Shown: in pieces, positions 22,543 to 36,409 of the stretch
Layout of the letters: each line of letters starts with the position of its first letter
Numbering within the stretch: the first letter of the stretch is position 1
Origin: Hypericum androsaemum
Taxonomy: Eukaryota > Streptophyta > Magnoliopsida > Malpighiales > Hypericaceae
Assembly: GCA_963995505.1 (NCBI GenBank)
Contig: OZ023192.1
Location: 10,833,001 to 10,897,000, forward strand
Direction: 5' to 3'
DNA: 64,000 nucleotides
Notes under the pieces: generated by a model
What the model was told of the DNA's origin: nothing
What the model saw: only the letters and a program-made list of their open reading frames with translations
The model's database searches: none
Made by a program: the position numbers and the translations under genes

Positions 22543-24025
22543 TATTGCATCTTTATTGATTCCAGATCCTATTGCCTCAGAGCCTCTGTTGTAATATCTC
22601 AGTTATGAATATTTGATGCCATGATTATAGATTCTCTGATTTCACCTTGCACTGTGTAATATTTTTTGTAACGGAAAAATGGCATTTTTGTATATATACA
22701 CATACATATCATATTTCAGGCCATTTTTGTTTATATCAGCTGGTACCTTTCTGCTATGTAAAGTCTCGTTTCGATCCGACTGAACTGCGTCCTCGTTCTT
22801 GCATTTCAAATGATCATTTTCGTGTTATGCACATCTGGTAATAACTCCTTGTCCTGCTCGGGATGAAAGGCTAGTTGAACATTGCATTTTATCTGTTTGA
22901 GCTGGTGTGGTTATTGCCATTGGCCAGCTGAACTGTTGTTGAAACATATATTGTTAACAGCATTCTGCAGCAAGTATCCTATATTTCGCCAGTCGGGCAT
23001 CGAAAGCGGATAAAATTCTTCATGTTCGTGTCATGTGTGTCTTAGCTGATCAACTAGGCAGTTCAACTCCTGTTTTGGAATGCATTTCCAGGGGTCTACA
23101 GGAAAAGTGAAAAGCCTGCAGTTCCAATGGTGGCCGACTTGATTGGTAAATCAAGGATAGTTCATTTAACAGTTGGGGCCTTAGCTTAGTTACAACCAGA
23201 GAGAATTGGCTGTTTTCATCTTTTTCGGGTCCGTCTCGTACAATAGATTGGTGCTGCATGCTTAGTATGCAGAAGTTATCTTTGCTCTATCCGGAGAAGA
23301 CGACACTGTCATGCCAAGCTCGACCGTGGAGTTATATATTACTCCCGGAGAAGGGAAGAGTTCACTTATTCTTATTCACCTTCCATCTTCTTCCAAAGTA
23401 CGCGAAGCAGGGGCAGGCCGGTTTTCTGGCATGGGAGCCACTGCTGCAGAATTCTCCAGGTTATATACCAACCTCAGTAGTTTGCAGTTGGGACAACTAG
23501 CCGAGCTAGCCATATGCCGCAGGTAGGAGTGCGGATATGTGAATTCTTATTACCTTTTCTTTAGTGGCAGAAGCCATAAAGATATCCTAATGCTGCTTCT
23601 GCAGAATGCGGGTTTTGCCTCTGCTCCCGTTAGGCATCATCGCCTGCTCAAGGTGAAATGAAAAGTTACCAGGTTCCTATTGCTTGATCTTACCTTAGTT
23701 TGCATTGTGGCATTGCTAGATCCAAGAACTAGTGATTACATTACACGGGGGTCCGAGACAAACAAGCAACAAGAGGAGCTGGCAAATAAACTAGGACACT
23801 GCTAGGACTCCAGGCTCTCTGCAACGTACCCGCTGCACCGAGCTTTCGATGATGTATGAGGCGAGAAGCACGTATACAGAGTGGAACTAGGAGGCACTTC
23901 ATTCACTGTTTATGAGGCTATCTAATTACACGGGAAGGCCTAATGAAAGACAAATATAAAAGAACATGATGTTGAACCTTTGTTCTGCTATCTATTCACA
24001 AGGCGGTAATCAGAGCAACGGTTTT
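22543..24025. other. 3' region between convergent HSFA4 and OFP5-like genes
   Basis: The first few hundred bases are probably the HSFA4 3' UTR. Short frames here have no recognisable motif. The two genes converge, so the remainder includes the terminators of both transcripts; I cannot place the poly(A) sites. Confidence 0.5.
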
Positions 24026-25345
24026 TCATTTTTCAAGTTCACTGAAGTTACAGGTCTGGTTCATATCGAACCACACCTGGCGAAAAACCTTGATGATGAG
24101 CTCGTGGTACTCGTCGCAGTTCAATGTCAGGTAACATGCCAGGAGATCTTCGAGCTCCTCAGGCCGGCTAATCCCTTGCTCCTTGATCATCTCCACCATC
24201 GAGTCTCGGAAGTCCTTCTGCGGATCCAATGAAGTCTTCACCACTGCAAAGCTATCCAGCCCCAAAGTATATACTTCTTTTCGTTTCTCTTTCCTCTTCA
24301 TGGTTTTCAACCTGGCTCTCTTCATCTCCTCTAAAGCTCTAATCCTGCAGGTTTCAGCTTTTGCAGCCAACCGCGGAGAATAGGACTTAACTTTGATTGC
24401 TTTGTGTTTTGGCCTTTGTTTCTCCACCACTTCCCCGCTTATATACAGGGTTTTCCTCTGTCTGATCTCCTCAATCTTCATTTCTTTAAACTTCCTCCAC
24501 TCCGGACTTGTTTCTCCTCCGCAAGGTTCATCGTCCTGTCGTCTGCGAATCACCTCACTCTCTTCCCCATCATCCCATAAGCAACTATCCATTGAAGTCC
24601 TTGCATTCAAACCGACTAAATTACAGTCCTCTCTCTTAACCTTCCCAACTCCAGTTGCTCCCTTTCCGGGTTTATCCTCGAAAACATTCTCCGACAGCTT
24701 CTGATCACCAGAATTTCCTCTCTGTTTGCTTCTTCTCAGCTTCTTGCCACTCTCAACCCTCAACCTCGGCGTCCTTATCTCCACCACCTTCCCTCCAACA
24801 CCCTCCTCGGCCGTCATCGAAACCTCAACCCCTCTTGGCAAACCTCTAATTTCCCTCAACTGAGAAACCATATCACAGAACTTAGGAACCATCTCCCCTT
24901 CTTCCCTCGCATCCGAAAATCTCTGGCAACTTGGTGATGGCCTATGCAATTTAAGCTGATCCCGATGCTCACAGTGGTTATGGTACCAAACCGGTCTTAG
25001 CACACTTCCATTCCCATTGCTCCCACCAACAGCTTCCTCCCTAAACGACAGCCTCCAAAATGCATCATCATCTCCACCATTCACTTCTTCCTCTCCTCCT
25101 CCTCTTGCACCACCATTAGCACACCGCAGCGGACTCGTATAAACCGAATTCCACTCCCCGTTCGGTTTACGCTCTGCAACATTGTCCTTCCCTGATGAGT
25201 TGGTGCTCATTCTCTTGAACTTGGTAAGCCAAGAAGCTGGCAACACATTGGAGATCAAAGAAGGCCTAGAAGAAGAAGCTGATGAAGATGGCTTCTTCCT
25301 ACCCCACTTCATCCTTGTCCCTCTCTTCCTTTTGGCTGTTGCCAA
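24026..25345 (-). CDS. OVATE family protein, OFP5-like transcriptional repressor
   Basis: Plant-specific nuclear repressor that partners with TALE homeodomain proteins (KNOX and BELL) and restrains organ growth. Single exon, 439 residues. The N-terminal basic block MKWGRKKP followed by [16 protein letters not shown] is the DNA-binding and nuclear-localisation region seen in OFP5-type members. The middle is acidic or basic low complexity, including a conserved-looking [16 protein letters not shown] helix. The OVATE domain occupies about residues 363-428 ([18 protein letters not shown], then [20 protein letters not shown] and VFRQVWFDM). The start could be the first ATG at 25345 or the ATG at 25312, which begins MKWGRKK and fits the family better. 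The C-terminal tail after OVATE is short. It looks intact. Confidence 0.93.
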   Translation of the reverse strand: MATAKRKRGTRMKWGRKKPSSSASSSRPSLISNVLPASWLTKFKRMSTNSSGKDNVAERKPNGEWNSVYTSPLRCANGGARGGGEEEVNGGDDDAFWRLSFREEAVGGSNGNGSVLRPVWYHNHCEHRDQLKLHRPSPSCQRFSDAREEGEMVPKFCDMVSQLREIRGLPRGVEVSMTAEEGVGGKVVEIRTPRLRVESGKKLRRSKQRGNSGDQKLSENVFEDKPGKGATGVGKVKREDCNLVGLNARTSMDSCLWDDGEESEVIRRRQDDEPCGGETSPEWRKFKEMKIEEIRQRKTLYISGEVVEKQRPKHKAIKVKSYSPRLAAKAETCRIRALEEMKRARLKTMKRKEKRKEVYTLGLDSFAVVKTSLDPQKDFRDSMVEMIKEQGISRPEELEDLLACYLTLNCDEYHELIIKVFRQVWFDMNQTCNFSELEK

Positions 25346-27806
25346 GTGGGTTCTCTCTCTAGAACATGAATATGATAATGGAGAGGGAGAAACTAGAAAA
25401 AGAGAGGGAGAGTGGCTCTGGCAGTTAGGGGACAGTTAAAGGCTGATAAATGGGAAACGTGGGTTTCCTTCTCTTTCTTGGTTACTTTAGTTTGGTTTGG
25501 TCTTTTTTTTTTAATTTTAATTTCCTTTTCCTTTTTTTTGTAATATTCTCTTTCAAAAGAAAGTCCCGCTCTAAATCCTGTGACCACTAAGGACACCTTT
25601 TGTCACTTTATGGTTTGTACTCGGCAAGGATGCCATGCCCTTAGAAAGCGTGGGTTTGTAATTGAATTATAGTTGGGGGACCTTTTTAGAAATTGTCATC
25701 CTATTTGTTGTTTCTTAATTGTTCTAAAAAACACGGTACCACCGGTTAGACTTCAACCTAGTATCGAATGCGGTTTTTTACAAGAAAATTATAGAGCAGA
25801 TGACTTGTGATTAACGCTGTTGACTTATCGGTCCACATTCAAGTGACAAAAAAATATTTTTCTGAAAATATTAATTTTGGAGTCTTGTTAGATTAGAAGC
25901 TATGAAATTAAAATTTTGGTACATAATAAACAACAAATTTTTCAATAAAATTAGAAAAATAATTAAAATAATTTGACATTGTTATGCTAAATATAATTAA
26001 TAATATAATAATTTTAAAAAAAAATTATGACCGATCGACGTTTAATTAGTCAGACGAAGATCAAGAGAACCCGTTCGATCAGTTTTTAAATTTTTTTTTG
26101 TTTTGGGTCATCCTTTTTAGTTTTATTTTTGTAGCATCAATAATGAGAAGTCTCGCTCCAAGCTCAGGTTATGGTCTCTGATTTTGTGGACAATTGCAGT
26201 TTATCCTTGTATTGTCTATAGCCCGACAATTCTTATGATGGAACGTTCTTGTAGTAACAGCTACTTGGGCTCCAAAGGGATGGCAGCATGCTTGGGACCA
26301 TCTTTCCTTTAAACAAGAAAACTCTCAATGTATCAGTCCCAATAATGGCATCTATGAGCAGAATTTCTTTCAATATAACAGTATTTTACTGTTCATATGT
26401 GATAATCGTTTTGGTCGTTTTTGTTCTCTACTTATTATTCGAATTCAAAATTATAACAAAAAAACATAATTTCATTTTTCTTGTTTATGTTTGTACATTG
26501 AAATTTTTGGACAGGATAATACTATAATTATAAATGTACTAATTATACATGGTTGAGCTAATTGCTTTTTTAGGGGAAACCCACTTAAATATCTTGTGTT
26601 TACAATTTTTTTGATTTTAATACTTTGTGATTTAAAACACATCAAACTGGTCACTATTTCACATTTTGAAACTTTATTGGCACGGGTAGTCTCTCCCCTG
26701 CCATCTATCATGCCAATGATGCCATGTCAACTGAGATCGTCACGTGTACAATGGCTGATAAGGTGGCTTTGAGAACTCTATTGAAATGTTTGTATTGTTA
26801 AAAAAATCCAGATTTGTCAAAGAATTTCAAATTTGCCCCATATTTTAATAAACGTAAAAAACCCATTTTAACCTCTCTCGTATCGAGTTCTATCCGCTAT
26901 TCTTCCCAACCTTGATGGAATTCATATCAAAATGCAAATATGTAATTTAGACCAAAAAATACCATTAGATGAAGCTACCCAATGCATTAATACATGATGG
27001 ACATTTGTCCAAAACATCCAAATGAAATTTCATAAAACAATCTAAATGAAACTTCAACAACCAATTACCCCATTCTCGAAAAAAAAAACCCAGCTCACAC
27101 AAACTTCCTCCAAGTGAGAGGAGGCGGTGCGTCGGGTGCATGGTTCGTCTTGCGTTTTTAAAATTCGAACTCGAAATCTTGTAATGACCCACTATATATT
27201 TTAACACTAACTAGATCAATTAATTTTGGTTCAAATTTAATATACATTTAAATGATTACAAAACTCCCAAGTAATTTATCTTACATAGCATTGGAGCAAG
27301 GCATCACATTTATTTGTTGTTGTTAGGAATCAGGCCCACATGGAAAATGGACTAGCCCAATTCAAAAGTAGGTGCTTTGGACCATTTTATGCTCTGATCA
27401 CCGTCCAAGTCCAAGGTAGGCAAAGAATCGTCCTCCAGGGGACCAGAAACTAGATTGTTTCAGATCAAGGTCAAGAAACTGATCTCTTACTTCATATACG
27501 ATTGTGGTTGAAGCATAACTTGGTTTCAAAGGAAAGCCAAGCCAGGGAGCCCACCTTACGCATTAACACTGTTTGTCCAAGTTTGGCTATGAAAATAACA
27601 AAGTAAAATATCATTCCTTCTGCCAATGTTGCATTGAAAAAAATCACTAAATCAAAATATCAAATGTTTGAACTCGAAAGCTCTATTTTTTTTTACTAAA
27701 TGGCGTGACATTTATTACGAAAAAGGAACAACAATAGTGCAAGTGTAGTCAAGAGATACACGAACACCACCTCACTCTCAGACAAAAGAGTACTTGGTTG
27801 CAGCCG
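25346..27806. other. Upstream of the OFP5-like gene; otherwise AT-rich spacer
   Basis: The first several hundred bases should contain the OFP5-like promoter; I see no sure TATA box. At about 26573-26770 a stretch starting AGGGGAAACCCACTTAAATA resembles the ends of the long-TIR elements here but lacks a visible partner, so it may be a solo or decayed TIR. Near 27100-27230 lies a short SINE-like stretch. No gene is supported. Confidence 0.4.
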
Positions 27807-27811
27807 CAAGC

Positions 27812-28174
27812 TGTTGAAAGTGGTGAGAAGAATGAATGTCTCGCAGAGCTAGCGCCCGCTAGGGGCGAGTGGGAGAAGCTGCCGGCTTTGGAGGTCTAGC
27901 ACCTGTTAGGTGGCGCTGATAGTCGTTTTCTATTTTTCTCGGACTCTTGTTTTGAACTCCTAGGTCAACCTAGATAGGTTTCTTGGTGTGCAAATGTTTG
28001 TCTATTATATAAAGACATGTTACCCTAGTTCATGTATGGCTTTGTGGCTCGGATCTTATTACTAAAAGTTCTCTTTTCTCTCCGTGGACGTAGGCATTAA
28101 GCCGAACCACATAATTTTTTGTGTCCATTATTCACGTCTGTGTTCTTTGTGCGTTGTTGTTTTCTTGTGAAACA
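27812..28174 (+). repeat. 5' LTR of the Copia element at 27812-30717
   Basis: 363 bp, ending GTGAAACA. It shares GCGCCCGCTAGG..GGCG motifs and the CTCTCCGTGGACGTAGGCAT block with the 3' LTR, which is about 40 bp longer. Confidence 0.88.
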
Positions 28175-28199
28175 ATTGGTATCAGAGCTTAGTTAGAGG

Positions 28200-28930
28200 A
28201 TGACGGATCATGACTCGAAGTTTGCCTTTGTAAATTTTGATGGATCATTGAATTCTTGGTTATGACAAAGGCGTATCGATGATTTGCTGGTATAATAAGG
28301 GATGGTCAACGCGCTCTTGGAGAAGAAGCCTGAGAAGATGGAGGAGCAAGAGTGGAAAGAGATGGAGGCCAAGGCGGTGGTGACGATTCGCTTGTGCTTA
28401 GCAGATGATGTGATGTATCACGTCATGGATGAGAAGTCAACAACTGGGATTTGGAAGAAATTGGAGCATAAGTATATGCCAAAGTCTCTGTCAAATAAGT
28501 TTTATCTTAAGCAAATGTTGTACGGGCTTAAGATGATGGAGGGCCAAGATTTGAGCCAACAAATCAACGGTTTCAATCAACTAGAGAGTGATTTGATAAG
28601 GGTCGATATGAAATTCGAGAATGAAGATAAGACATTGTTGTTGCTGAATTCGGAATTTTTTCTGAAATGGGCAAAAAACATACATATTTTCTCTAAATAG
28701 GCAAAATGTTATACATATTCCCAAAATAGGTTGAAATATTATTTTTTAATATTAAATAATCTTTTAACCTATTTTGGGAATATGTATAACTTTTTGCCTA
28801 TTTAGAGAAAATACGTATATTTTTTGCCCATTTCAGAAAAAATCTCTCTGAATTTCTTACCAAGTTCCTATGAAAGTTTGGTTAAAATTCTAACTTGGAG
28901 CAAAGAGTCCTTGGGTGTTGGAGGATATCA
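28200..28930 (+). pseudogene. Copia gag, interrupted by a MITE
   Basis: The ATG at 28200 opens DSKFAFVNFDGSLNSW; stops follow near 28263 and 28293-28296. An open stretch (28302-28650) reads KKPEKMEEQEWKEMEAK, ADDVMYHVMDEKSTTGIW and LKQMLYGLKMMEGQDL, classic Copia gag (UBN2). It is broken at 28652 by the foldback element; gag sequence resumes at 28848. Confidence 0.88.
28652..28847. mobile_element. Foldback MITE of 196 bp inside gag
   Basis: The two halves are almost perfect inverted copies: TTTTTTCTGAAATGGGCAAA, CTCTAAATAGGCAAAA and CATATTCCCAAAATAGGTT occur in each arm around an AT-rich centre near 28745. CTGAATTC (28644-28651) and CTGAATTT (28848-28855) are a probable 8 bp target duplication, consistent with a hAT origin. 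RNA from it would fold into a long hairpin. Confidence 0.88.
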
Positions 28931-28995
28931 CTAGTACTCTGCTAGGGTTTCATCAAAGGAAGAAGGTCGGCGATGAATGAGGAGAAGGGCTAGTT

Positions 28996-29510
28996 GTGAG
29001 GGGTAGCCATAATCGTAGAGAAGGAAAAGATGGAAGAGGATCCAAGTCGGGGCCAAGAAGGTTTAATAGAAATTGCTTTGAGTGCGGAGAAAAGGGGCAC
29101 ATGAAGAATGATTGTCCAAAAAGAACTCGAAACCATGAGGAAAAAGGATCGACGACTGTGAATATGGCCTCATACTCGGACGGGTCGGATGATGACTATA
29201 TTTCTGTCTTATCAGGTCCTAAGCATCTTGTTGATTTTTAAATTTTGGATAGCGCTTGCTCTTTCCACATGACACACATGAAAGAGTGATTCGACACCTA
29301 CAAGTTCATTGATTTAGGTATGGTGACTATGAGTGATGGTTCTACTTGTAGAATTGCTAGCATATGTGATATCCGAATCAAGATATAGGATGGTGTTGAG
29401 AGAAAGTTGTGTGGGGTTAGGCATGTTCCAAAGTTGGAGATAAATTTGATCTCATTAGAAGCCTTGGATTATAGTGGATACATCTATAAGGTTGTAGACT
29501 AGCTAATTGA
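28996..29510 (+). pseudogene. Copia zinc knuckle, protease and pre-integrase remnant
   Basis: CFECGEKGHMKNDC at 29074-29115 is an intact CX2CX4HX4C knuckle for RNA binding. After a stop at about 29239, ILDSACSFHMT is a protease active site with the glycine of DSGA replaced by alanine and cysteine following. VRHVPKLEINLISLEALD is pre-integrase text. Several stops interrupt the frame. Confidence 0.85.
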
Positions 29511-29589
29511 GGTAGAGAAGGATGTTATGGTGGTGATGAAGGGTGAAAGGGATGCTAGAAATACCTAGAAGTTAGTAGAGACACTGTTG

Positions 29590-30110
29590 TAGGTGGAGTC
29601 ACATCAATGGATTCTGATGGAGAGGAGAAAAGCTCTTAGCATATGCGCTTAGATTGTATGAAGGAGCAAGGACTTGACATGAATGGTTTGACTACAGTGA
29701 AGATCAGTGGAGACAAGGTTAGCAAGACCCCGCTATGGTTGCCTAAAGAAATGTGTAAGCCAAAGGTGTTGGGTAGGTTTGGCATTGAGAATGCGAAGCT
29801 GTTGGTAATAGCACAGGGGAGTCGGGGATCTCACTCTAGACCGAATGGTGGAGTTCGTGATATGTCAAGGATTTTACTTAGTAGAACAAAAGACTACCCA
29901 TTGTATGCTATGGATTACAGCCTTGGTTCGAGAAAAAAGGGTCCAATGGAGATGCAGTTTGAGGTAGCTAAGTTTGGGGATGACCAAAAAAATAGAGGAG
30001 CGTCTATTGATCACAAGGTTGCTTTAGCAGGTGAACTTGCATGTTAGGGTTCAGTGGAAGTTGGAGGGAATATACTAAGCAAGCTCGGGGGATGCTCAAC
30101 TTTAGGGGAT
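29590..30110 (+). pseudogene. Copia RT tail and RNase H remnant
   Basis: HMRLDCMKEQGLDMNGL (pre-integrase end) is followed within about 40 codons by KVLGRFGIENAKLL and YPLYAMDYSLGSR, which correspond to the end of Copia RT. GASIDHKVALAGELAC then a stop and GS resembles RNase H. The same arrangement in the 14137-16110 copy points to a shared deleted ancestor. Confidence 0.7.
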
Positions 30111-30312
30111 GTCTCCAAGTGATTGAACAAAAGGTGGAGAGAAAGTGCAGATGGACTTATTGATGATGGTGTATCTATAGTTTGAGGTGGAGTCAGTACA
30201 GTCGTTCTGATTTCGCAAGATCCTATGTTTCTTCGTCAAGGTGAAATTTGTTTAAGTTCGGGTGGAGTTTTATGGTTCTTCACAAGGGATGACTTCTTGT
30301 CAAGGTGAAGAT

Positions 30313-30717
30313 TGTTGGGAGTAGCAAGAAGAATGAAAGTCTAGCTGGGCTAGCGCCATCCAGTCCCGTAGTGCCCGCTAGGGGCGAGTGGCAGAAGCTG
30401 TCGGGTTTGGAGGCCTAGCGCCCGCTAGGTGGCGTTGACAACCGTTTTCTGTTTTGCTCAGACTCTTGTTTTGGGCTCTTAGATTGGCCTAGATAGGTTT
30501 CTTGGTGTGTAATGATTTGTTTATTATATAAAGACATATTACCCTAGTTCATGTATGACTTTATGACTCGGATCTCATCAATAAAAGTTCTCATTTCTCT
30601 CCGTGGACGTAAGCATTAGGCCGAACTACATAATCTCTTGTGTCCGTATTTTTGTTTTGTGATATTGTTCTCTTGTGTCCGTACTTTTTGTTGTTTTCTT
30701 GTGGTGAATTCCTAACA
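30313..30717 (+). repeat. 3' LTR of the Copia element at 27812-30717
   Basis: 405 bp, TGTTGGGAGTAGC to CCTAACA. It has an extra CCATCCAGTCCCGTAGTGCC segment and a duplicated CTCTTGTGTCCGTA near its end compared with the 5' LTR. Confidence 0.88.
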
Positions 30718-30722
30718 CAAGA

Positions 30723-32150
<1,428 letters not shown>

Positions 32151-32207
32151 AGTATTGTTTCTCGAAAAAAAAACAAACTCTCAAATGTACAATGTAGCTA
32201 TATGTGT

Positions 32208-32327
32208 GCTAAAGGGCATTCGACCTAGCGGCACAAGGCGTAGTATGATTTGATGGAGGTTCAGGGTTCAAATCCTGGCAAGGTGTAATTCTAGGTGTAA
32301 ATAATTTACCTTTCCAAAAAAGATGTA
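32208..32327 (+). mobile_element. tRNA-derived SINE, 120 bp
   Basis: Box A-like CCTAGCGGCACAAGG and box B-like GGTTCAAATCC sit at the start of a short body ending TTTACCTTTCC and an A-rich tail. A perfect 12 bp duplication AGCTATATGTGT (32196-32207 and 32328-32339) brackets it. It would depend on LINE reverse transcriptase to move. Confidence 0.85.
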
Positions 32328-32339
32328 AGCTATATGTGT

Positions 32340-35300
32340 TATCTAGCTTTCTTCTTCTACTTGTTCTTCATGTTTGCCTTTCTATGGTTTGATCCCTAGC
32401 TTACTTTAGAGCCTTAACCACATGGATTTGATTCCCTAGAGATGGAATAAACCATTGGGGGAATGGCATATGCTTCAGGGTTTAGGTCATGGATATACCT
32501 CTCAATTTCATTTATTTATTTTCCTTTTTTCAAGTTTATTTTTCTTTGGTTGAATGAGGTATCTAGATCATGAGAAAGGTATTGGAATTAAGGGTGTGAG
32601 TTTCTTCTTTTCTATCTTTTTTCTTGTCCATGTATTGTCTCTTTCGTTGGTTCAGAAGATGGAAAAAAGCAGCCGAGGGATAGGGAGATGCTTAACTACA
32701 TAACAATGGTCGTCGATACAGAAATCGTACCATCTTTTGGGAACATAAATGTAACTGGGAGTTTCTCCTCTATTCCATCATCTCACACACTTAAGACTAG
32801 CTAATTTGGTCTAATTCAGATTCCAATTTTGGTTGTCAGGATCTTCTAATATACCTTAACTCATAACTCTCTTGGTGTATGAGGATGTCTTGGATTACAT
32901 TCCTTGCGTAATACTTGACCTATTATGGATCTTCCATAATATGGAGCAGTAAAATCAAAGTCTACTTAAAAAAAAGTAGTGGTCGCTACTGGCTCGCTAT
33001 TGTAACACATGTAGTCGAAATTAGCTAGCGACCTATATATTATATGATACAATTAGATGTAAGGTTGAATACACTTAATAAGTACTCTATCCTTATGGAT
33101 ATTGTAAGGTTCCCAGTTATGAATATAACGAGTCAATTTTTATATAAACTTATAAAATATATATTTATTGTTGCGGTGTTTTGAGTGAGGGATCAATTTC
33201 TTATTGGAGTACAAAGACCATGAACCGGTCCACCAACTCCTGGAAAAGCAAATAGGAAAAATGTTAGTTTGGTACCATGTAATTCCAACGTTTGGCACTT
33301 CCAAAATTCCGGTTAAAGTTGCATAATATGTACGGATGAAATTGGGTAGGATTCGGGCAATTTTTATCCTTTTTTATTACTATTATGGCAAATTAGTTAG
33401 TTAGTAATGTGTCTCAAATAAAACTAATTAGCTCTAGATCCGAATTTTTGCTATTTTTACCAATGTGTCTCAAAATTAGTGATGTGTCTCAAAATTACCA
33501 AATTTCTCTAACTCTAGAAATTACAAAACTGTCCCTAGACCAAAAACTAATATATCTCGTCTATAAATCCACACATCCCATACAATCCCAAAAAAATAAA
33601 CAATTATGTTCACTCTGCTTGCATCTTGGTCTTTTTGGGATGAAAAAGTGGTTGAAATTCGTGTCCAATGACTTATCAACAAATGAGGAGCAAACAATAT
33701 TAGATTTTCGTGAGTGGGTTGATCAAATACTCATTGTTGTATTCAAATAATCTAGTTTCATTTCAAATTTTAGCAGGATAGACTTTATTTGATGGAGCGT
33801 GTGGTGATCAGCACATTGGTAATTGAAAATGTGATTGAATTTTTATTAATGTATAAATATATCGTTACTTTAATTTAGAATTGAATATGTAAATAAATTC
33901 TAATAACATTGCCCAAATTTTCAGTGTATTCCTATTTCTAAAAGTGTAGGGTGAATGGAATGACAAAAACATCGACAGTGTTAGATTGGTCATACTAAGA
34001 ATGAAACCGAGTGAGATGGTTAAAATTTAAGGTTCTTTAGAATTAAATGCGAATAATATTACACCGGCAAAAAAAAAGTTTACACCAATAGATTGTCCTA
34101 GAGGAACAATTGTCAGTATAGAACTCTATCTCTTACTAGGCTTTGGCAGATCCAGCAAGTTAACAACTTGTTCAATCCGTTAAGAAAAACAACTTGTTCA
34201 ATCATCCAACAGAAAATCCGATTATTTGCTTGACCGACTGTGCTACTTAAGCACTTGCTCCTCAACTAACTCCTCAATATGCACTCGACCAATTTGGGCA
34301 TTTATTGAGTCATACAGACAGACAGCTTGGACAATTACACGAAAGCACAAAAGAACAAATTGCTGGCTACATTAAGTTAGAAATTACGACATTAGGCATA
34401 TTAAACTCCTCATCACTTTGAACTACTCTGCCCTTTTCTATCAGGTCATCGATCGAAGTTTTAATCGAGTCCATTTTTGTATAAGTAGAGTTTAGAGTTT
34501 CTTACACCTAGGATTTGATTCATGATCACTTAAAAAGTTCAAATCTTTACTCTCTTTTTACCGTTTGAGTAAGTGCTTATTCATATAACTACATCTTTTA
34601 GGCATTATTCTGTGAAAGTAGACGTAACTATATGCATGCAAACTAATGAATTTATACTACTCAAACATAATATATGCACAGATATATGGATATAAATGAT
34701 GGAAACTTGAAAACAATGCAATAAACTGTTGGGAATTAATATGCAGTTATGGAAAAAAAATGAAGGAACGAAAATCAAAAGACACACAAAATTTATTAAC
34801 GGGATTCGTCAAATTGACTATGTTTGAGAGCGTCGCCAAACCAGAATTTCTTCACTATTTTTGGGACACCGATCACACCAATATTAGTGGGCCAATATAC
34901 AATTCATCAGGGTTAAGCCCAACATAAACACCTTACCAGTTACTCAGCATTTTAAGAACATACTCCATCGCTTCTGACTAGCTTGTATCTAAGATAATAT
35001 TATGCAAGTTATTAAGCCAACGCAGTCATAGGGCAGCTCTCCTTTGGCAAGCCAATCTAGTCTAATTGGTACAATATTTCTTGTGAAATTGCACCAACCA
35101 CGAGCTATTGCATGCCAATGGAGAGCCGTCCTAAAACTGTATTGCTTATTAAATTCTTATATCCCTCTTCAAAACTTGCCTCTTGCTTTGCCCTAAACCC
35201 AAGAATTTTGAGCTAGTTAGCTCTTGGAATCAGTAGTACACTGCTTCTTGGTTTTGGGTGCTCTAGGTTTGGTAGAGAAGCCTTAAATAATTAGAGCTCT

Positions 35301-35780
35301 TGGGCTCTAGAGAGTAGAGACTATTGGAATAAACCCTTGAAGTAAATGGCATATGCCTTAAAGTATTTGAGCAATTCCCAAAAAAAGACGGCATTTGAAC
35401 AATTCCATGGATATCTATGATTCGGTGGTGTCCCTTTACATTTTTTTGGTAGTTAGTACACCCAACAAAATAGTGATAACTAGTGAGCACTTAGACCAAT
35501 TACTAAATTAGTTGTTATAGTATAATTAAATGATTTTAGTACTATTTATTAAAAATAATACAATGTTAAATATTTGTTGGGAGAGTTTTGGACACTACTC
35601 AATTTTTTTACTCAACTCAAATCTAAATTATTCTGCTCAATAGATTTCCGGATATCAGTTTGAAACGATCAACATACAATATAATTTAAGTCGACAAGAT
35701 ATACAACGTAGAAACTATCATAAATCCTAATGAAAAAATCTTAGCCATTTAATATGCTAAGTTATATATAAATATCTATC

Positions 35781-35786
<6 letters not shown>
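32340..35786. other. AT-rich spacer, no gene seen
   Basis: Over 3.4 kb without a supported coding region or clear paired repeat. The longest plus-strand frame (33409-33750) has no recognisable motif and low-complexity composition. Around 33250-33310, GGAAAAATGTTAGTTTGGTA vaguely recalls the long-TIR termini, but no partner was found. Confidence 0.45.

Positions 35787-35837
<51 letters not shown>
35787..35837. repeat. (TA)n microsatellite
   Basis: About 25 uninterrupted TA units. Confidence 0.97.
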
Positions 35838-35840
<3 letters not shown>

Positions 35841-35984
35841 GATCATACTTATTTATTATTTTCAGTTTTCTTTGCGTCTTCCATGAACATCGATGTGTCA
35901 AACCTTGTGAAATTGAAAATGTCACCTTCATGAGACCGTACGTTGAGAATATGTATGGTAGGTCGACAATTTAGCATCCCGAGA

Positions 35985-36210
35985 AGGGAAAATAAATCGT
36001 TCCGTGATTCTACCGACTATTTTGATAGATCAACAAGAGTTTTTTTCAGCGTGCTTTGTCTTCACTCACACGTATTCTCGAAATTTTTTAGGAGGTCACT
36101 CATCCTAATCTTACTCCAGGCCAAGAACGTTTAACCTTAGAGTTTTTTCAAGATATGTGTTAGAAAAAAGGTACACCTTGTTGGTATGAATAGTACTAAT
36201 CAAATTAATT
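35985..36210 (-). mobile_element. 5S-rRNA-like repeat, Cassandra-type TRIM remnant
   Basis: On the minus strand the segment 36068-36150 resembles plant 5S rRNA: the plus-strand text AGGAGGTCACTCATCCTA, CCAAGAACGTTTAACC and AGAGTT matches the inverted 5S sequence with changes. The surrounding text (CCGTGATTCTACCGACT and AGGTACACCTTGTTGGTATG) is shared with 48957-49165. Cassandra TRIM elements carry 5S sequence in their LTRs, which would explain both copies. A 5S-derived SINE is the alternative. Confidence 0.6.
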
Positions 36211-36384
36211 ATGACTTTCAGACAGAACATATCATTTTCGGAGTATCACAGTAGAAGAGATGCTTCATCTTTAACGATGGGTCAGTCCACCACATTAATA
36301 TTCTTGTCCTTGCTTTCCTCTACATTCTATCAATCGGCTCTTCGGTTTCTCTTCGGCTATTCACCTCATAGAGGAGTCAATGGA

Positions 36385-36408
36385 ATATATATATATATAT
36401 ATATATAT
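36385..36408. repeat. Short (TA)n microsatellite
   Basis: About 12 TA units. Confidence 0.95.
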
Positions 36409-36409
36409 C

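Larger units (their letters stand above)
27812..30717 (+). mobile_element. Ty1/Copia retrotransposon, same family as 14137-16110, deleted and interrupted
   Basis: LTRs at 27812-28174 and 30313-30717 enclose a 2.1 kb interior with the primer site TGGTATCAGAGCTTAGTTAG at 28177. CAAGC before and CAAGA after are a probable, slightly mutated target duplication. The order is gag, zinc knuckle, protease, pre-integrase, then directly the tail of RT and RNase H. Integrase and the RT core are missing. The joint is close to the one in the 14137-16110 copy. Stops and a 196 bp MITE in gag add further damage. Confidence 0.92.

Noticed and set aside
23258..23526. Frames downstream of HSFA4
   Set aside because: No recognisable motifs; likely 3' UTR or spacer between convergent genes.
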